NCBI RefSeq assembly: GCF_010550695.1
Contig: NZ_JAAGOB010000001.1
Coordinates: 620,001 to 684,000, forward strand
Length of the DNA stretch: 64,000 nt
Direction of reading: 5' to 3'
Origin: Phytoactinopolyspora alkaliphila
Lineage (GTDB): Bacteria > Actinomycetota > Actinomycetes > Jiangellales > Jiangellaceae
The position numbers and the translations under genes are program-made. The notes under the pieces are model-generated. The model searched no databases and was not told the origin of the DNA. It was given only the letters and a program-made list of their open reading frames with translations. Positions 61,378 to 64,000 of this stretch are shown here, in pieces (the stretch's first letter is position 1; every line of letters begins with the position of its first letter).

Positions 61378-63378
61378 CTAGTTCTCGAAGAACCAGGTGG
61401 GGATATCCACGGGTCCGGGTGTCAGGTACAGCCAGGAATCCGGGAAACTCGGGACCACGTTGCGCAGGTTGTTCTTGGCGATGGCGTAGCCGTCCGCGGC
61501 CGAGGCGATGCCGATCACATAGAACTGCTCTTTGGAGATCTGCAGGATCTCCCGGAACAAGTCCTTCTGCACTTCGGGTTCAGGCTCCCGCGGGATCTGC
61601 CAGGCCAGCTCCATCTGCCGCAGCGCGTAGTCCGGCGGCTCCTGAGCGTGTTCTCCCTCGCCGCGGGTGTCGAAGTAGCTGGCCCACGCCATGGCGTAGT
61701 TGGCTTCGCCGCCGGAAGGAAACCACCAGCGTGTCTCCAGCATCTCGACCTTCAGGCCGCCGTCACCGGCCCAGACGTTGGCGTCATGCTCGTTGGCCGC
61801 CACGTCCTTGCGTTCGTAGAAGAGCGTCCGCTCGATCGGGTTGACCTGCATATCTACGCCTACTTCAGCCCAGTAGCGGCGGACCATGTCGGCGGCGTTG
61901 GCCCACTCGGGGAAGAGGGTGGTGACGTCCAGGCTGAACCGCAACCGGTTGCCATCAGGGCGCAGCCGGTAGCCGTCGCCGTCCTTCGCGGTCAGCCCGG
62001 CGGCGTCCAGGTGCTGGTTGGCGAGGTCGACGTCGTACTCGGTGTACTGCTTGGCGAACTCCTCGTCGAAGAACTCCGATTCCCGGTGCGGGGCGGCCTG
62101 CCATGGCTCGCCCTGGCGCTGATAGACGGTGTCGATGATGTCCTGCCGGTCGATGGCGTGAGACAACCCGATCCGGAAGTCCCTGTTCTGGAAGATCTCC
62201 CGCAGGTCGTCGTCCTTGTGATTGAGGTTGAGCGAGATGATCATCCGGTTCATCGAGGTGGTCTGGACGGTGACGAAGTCGTAGTCACCTTCTTCGCGGC
62301 CTTCGGCCAGGACCGGCTTGTTGGCGTCGGTGTTGAAGTGCCGGGAGTGGAAATCGAGCTCGCCGTTGACGCCCTTGAGCAACATCACCTCCTCCTCGTG
62401 GACGGTCTCGAACTCCAGCCGGTCGATGTAGGGGAGCTGCGCACCGCCCGAGTCGACCTTCCAGTAGTAGGGGTTTCGCTCGGCCACCACGCGGGTGCCG
62501 GTGTTGAGCGTGTCCGTGATTACCCAGGGAAAGAGCACCGGCTTGTCCGGGTTGTTCCACCACTGGATGCGGTCCTCCCAGTAGTCGACCCAGCTGCCGA
62601 AGCCGGCGGCTTCGGCTTCGGCGTCCAGGTCCGGGTTGTTCTCCGGCAGGAACTGCTCCAGGTAGTGCTTGGGATAGAACGCGAGGTTGTGCGCCCACCA
62701 CTGCGCGGCGCGAGAAGCGAGATCGAGGAAATCGCCCTTGGGCCCCGGGAAGGTGAGTTCGACGGTGTGGTCGTCGATCCGCTCGGCTGTCGCGCGATCG
62801 CCGTCGACCGCGAACGTGCCGGGGAACGTCGGGTGGATCTCTTCGTTGTGGTACACGTTCTCGAAGGCGAACATCACGTCGTCAGCGGTGAACGGCTCGC
62901 CGTCGGACCAGCGCATGCCCTGGCGCATGTGAATGGTGAACTCGGTCCCGTCGTCGCTGACCTCGATGTCCTTGAAGATGCCGGGGATGATCTCCTCGAG
63001 TTGCGGATCCACCCGAAGCATGGGCTCGTACCCGATCATGCGCTCCAGCCATGGGTCGTCGCCCTGACCGAGGACGGCGCCGTTGTATGTTCCGCCGAAC
63101 ACGCCCAGACTGTCCGGGCCGTCCACGACGAGGCGGTCGGCTTCGATCGGCAGGCGCTCCTCCAGCGGAGGCAACTCCCCGGCCTCGACCTGCTCGGTCA
63201 GCATGGGAGACTCCAGCGGGCGGTCCGGGTCGACCGGTGCGTCGTCGTCCGGTGGGTCCTCGGCGGTACCGCCAGAGGCCGAGCATCCGGCGAGCGACAT
63301 CGTCAGGAGCACGGTGCCTCCGCCGCCGAGTCGGAGCATCTCTCGTCTGGTCCAGGTCTTGGTCCGGCTTTCCGTCAT
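61378..63378 (-). CDS. Family-5 peptide/solute-binding lipoprotein (DppA-like)
   Basis: A 666-residue binding protein of the SBP_bac_5 family. The signal peptide has a twin-arginine-like motif (KTWTRREMLRLGG) and a lipobox LAGC with Cys near residue 32, then a Gly/Asp/Pro-rich linker. The family signature appears as EFTIHMRQGMRWSDGEPFTADDVMFAFE near 145-172, and the long second lobe ends in PGPVDIPTWFFEN. At over 600 residues it is longer than dipeptide-binding DppA, more like binding proteins for oligopeptides or oligosaccharides. It is the first transporter gene of the operon on the minus strand. Confidence 0.89.
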   Translation of the reverse strand: MTESRTKTWTRREMLRLGGGGTVLLTMSLAGCSASGGTAEDPPDDDAPVDPDRPLESPMLTEQVEAGELPPLEERLPIEADRLVVDGPDSLGVFGGTYNGAVLGQGDDPWLERMIGYEPMLRVDPQLEEIIPGIFKDIEVSDDGTEFTIHMRQGMRWSDGEPFTADDVMFAFENVYHNEEIHPTFPGTFAVDGDRATAERIDDHTVELTFPGPKGDFLDLASRAAQWWAHNLAFYPKHYLEQFLPENNPDLDAEAEAAGFGSWVDYWEDRIQWWNNPDKPVLFPWVITDTLNTGTRVVAERNPYYWKVDSGGAQLPYIDRLEFETVHEEEVMLLKGVNGELDFHSRHFNTDANKPVLAEGREEGDYDFVTVQTTSMNRMIISLNLNHKDDDLREIFQNRDFRIGLSHAIDRQDIIDTVYQRQGEPWQAAPHRESEFFDEEFAKQYTEYDVDLANQHLDAAGLTAKDGDGYRLRPDGNRLRFSLDVTTLFPEWANAADMVRRYWAEVGVDMQVNPIERTLFYERKDVAANEHDANVWAGDGGLKVEMLETRWWFPSGGEANYAMAWASYFDTRGEGEHAQEPPDYALRQMELAWQIPREPEPEVQKDLFREILQISKEQFYVIGIASAADGYAIAKNNLRNVVPSFPDSWLYLTPGPVDIPTWFFEN

Positions 63379-63430
63379 GTCGGCACTCCTTTGTCCGTGG
63401 TCTGGGACCGGGTGTTTCGTTGTCAGTTGG

Positions 63431-64000
63431 TCATGCGGATCGGGAGAGATCCTGGGGTTCGACGCCGTGCCGGAAGGGCAGCCCGCCGGCGTAGCGCTCC
63501 AGCTCGTCCAGAGCGCACTCGGCCATCCGTGCCAGCTCACCGCCGATCGAGCCGGCGATATGCGGCGTGATCAGTACATTGGGCAAGTTGAACAACACCG
63601 AGTCCGCAGGCAGCGGCTCCGGCTCGGTAACGTCGAGGACCGCCCGCAAGCGGCCTGACAACAGCTCCTTGGTAAGCGCTTGCTGATCTATGAGGGACGG
63701 CCTGGCGGTGTTGATGACGGTGGTGTCGTCTCGCATCCGCGCGAGCCGGGCCGCATCGAGCAGGTGCCTGGTCTCGGGAAGCGCCGGCGCGTGCAGCGTC
63801 ACCACGTCGGAGTGGGAGACGAGATCGTCGATCTCACACAGCTGAACCCCGAGCGTGCGGGCCTCGACCTCGTCGACATACGGATCGGCAAGCAGGAGAC
63901 GCAGGTCGAACGCCTGCAGAAGTTCGATCACCCGGCGCCCGACCCGGGAGGCACCGACGACCCCGATGGTCTTGCGATAGTTTCCGACTGAGGGGAACCG
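63431..64000 (-). CDS. D-2-hydroxyacid dehydrogenase, 3' part (runs off window)
   Basis: The C-terminal 189 residues of an NAD-dependent D-isomer-specific 2-hydroxyacid dehydrogenase; the 5' end lies beyond position 64000. The window edge cuts just before the cofactor fold (GNYRKTIGVVGASRVGRRVIEL), where GASRVG stands for the usual GxGxxG. The catalytic Arg is in VINTARPSLID, Glu in VLDVTEPEPLP and His in LITPHIAGSIG. It stands 52 bp upstream of the binding-protein gene in the same orientation, so it probably belongs to the transporter operon. Physiological substrate unknown. Confidence 0.88.
   Translation of the reverse strand, partial: RFPSVGNYRKTIGVVGASRVGRRVIELLQAFDLRLLLADPYVDEVEARTLGVQLCEIDDLVSHSDVVTLHAPALPETRHLLDAARLARMRDDTTVINTARPSLIDQQALTKELLSGRLRAVLDVTEPEPLPADSVLFNLPNVLITPHIAGSIGGELARMAECALDELERYAGGLPFRHGVEPQDLSRSA

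Noticed and set aside
61369-63570. 733-residue open frame on the plus strand
   Set aside because: It lies opposite the solute-binding lipoprotein gene. Long antisense frames are common in high-GC DNA; this one has no domain similarity and its composition mirrors the real gene.

Overview
This is a 64-kb chromosomal window from a high-GC actinobacterium. The decisive marker is a complete Pup-proteasome locus (mpa, dop, pup, prcB, prcA, pafA, pafB, pafC). RbpA, a Ppm1-type mannosyltransferase next to lnt, and transporters of the MsiK-dependent type agree with this. The genus cannot be fixed from sequence reading alone; a soil or plant-associated actinomycete (for example Jiangella-like) would fit but is inference. 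No rRNA or tRNA gene, CRISPR array, prophage or transposase was seen.

Region by region. (1) 0.1-3.7 kb: a DGPF/YCII protein with its ECF42-type sigma factor, then a NarL-type two-component system. (2) 3.8-27.3 kb: the conserved proteasome neighbourhood: RecB-like nuclease, site-2 protease, TrmI, Mpa, a Gfo/Idh oxidoreductase, Dop, Pup, PrcB, PrcA, PafA, two FKBP isomerases, a DUF3866 protein, PafB, PafC, a small membrane protein, TatA, TatC, HelY, a sugar isomerase, a 5'-3' exonuclease and an M24 peptidase. Much of this order matches Mycobacterium tuberculosis Rv2089c-Rv2119. Mpa unfolds pupylated proteins into PrcAB, PafA attaches Pup, Dop removes it, and PafBC is a DNA-damage transcription activator. 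Pup here ends in Glu, so it needs no deamidation. (3) 27.4-30.9 kb: class V aminotransferase divergent from an Lrp regulator, a GNAT protein and a phosphatase. (4) 30.9-37.3 kb, minus strand: a lysine catabolic operon (lat, semialdehyde dehydrogenase, fused alpha-beta 2-oxoacid dehydrogenase E1, glutaryl-CoA dehydrogenase). (5) 37.3-38.1 kb: about 800 bp without a convincing gene. (6) 38.1-45 kb: lnt-ppm1-fxsA, rbpA, def, a hypothetical gene, a GDPD, and glyA behind a ZTP-riboswitch-like leader. (7) 45-51.5 kb: an amino-sugar locus (kinase, RpiR regulator, SIS protein, NgcEFG-like ABC importer without its own ATPase). (8) 51.5-56.9 kb: TetR divergent from a DrrAB-type exporter, an RlmA-family methyltransferase and an FAD oxidoreductase. 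(9) 57-64 kb, minus strand: a dipeptide/oligopeptide-type ABC importer with both ATPases fused, and the 3' part of a 2-hydroxyacid dehydrogenase running off the window.

The most unusual signal outside genes is a 72-bp element present twice (21299-21370 and 34335-34406). Both copies have the same length, 58/72 identity, 10-bp terminal direct repeats, an invariant loop core and a stem with a compensatory base-pair change. It may be an undescribed structured RNA or dispersed repeat family. Other structured intergenic sites are a five-arm inverted-repeat array (16466-16593), a nested 100-bp hairpin after mpa, and several operator-like palindromes.
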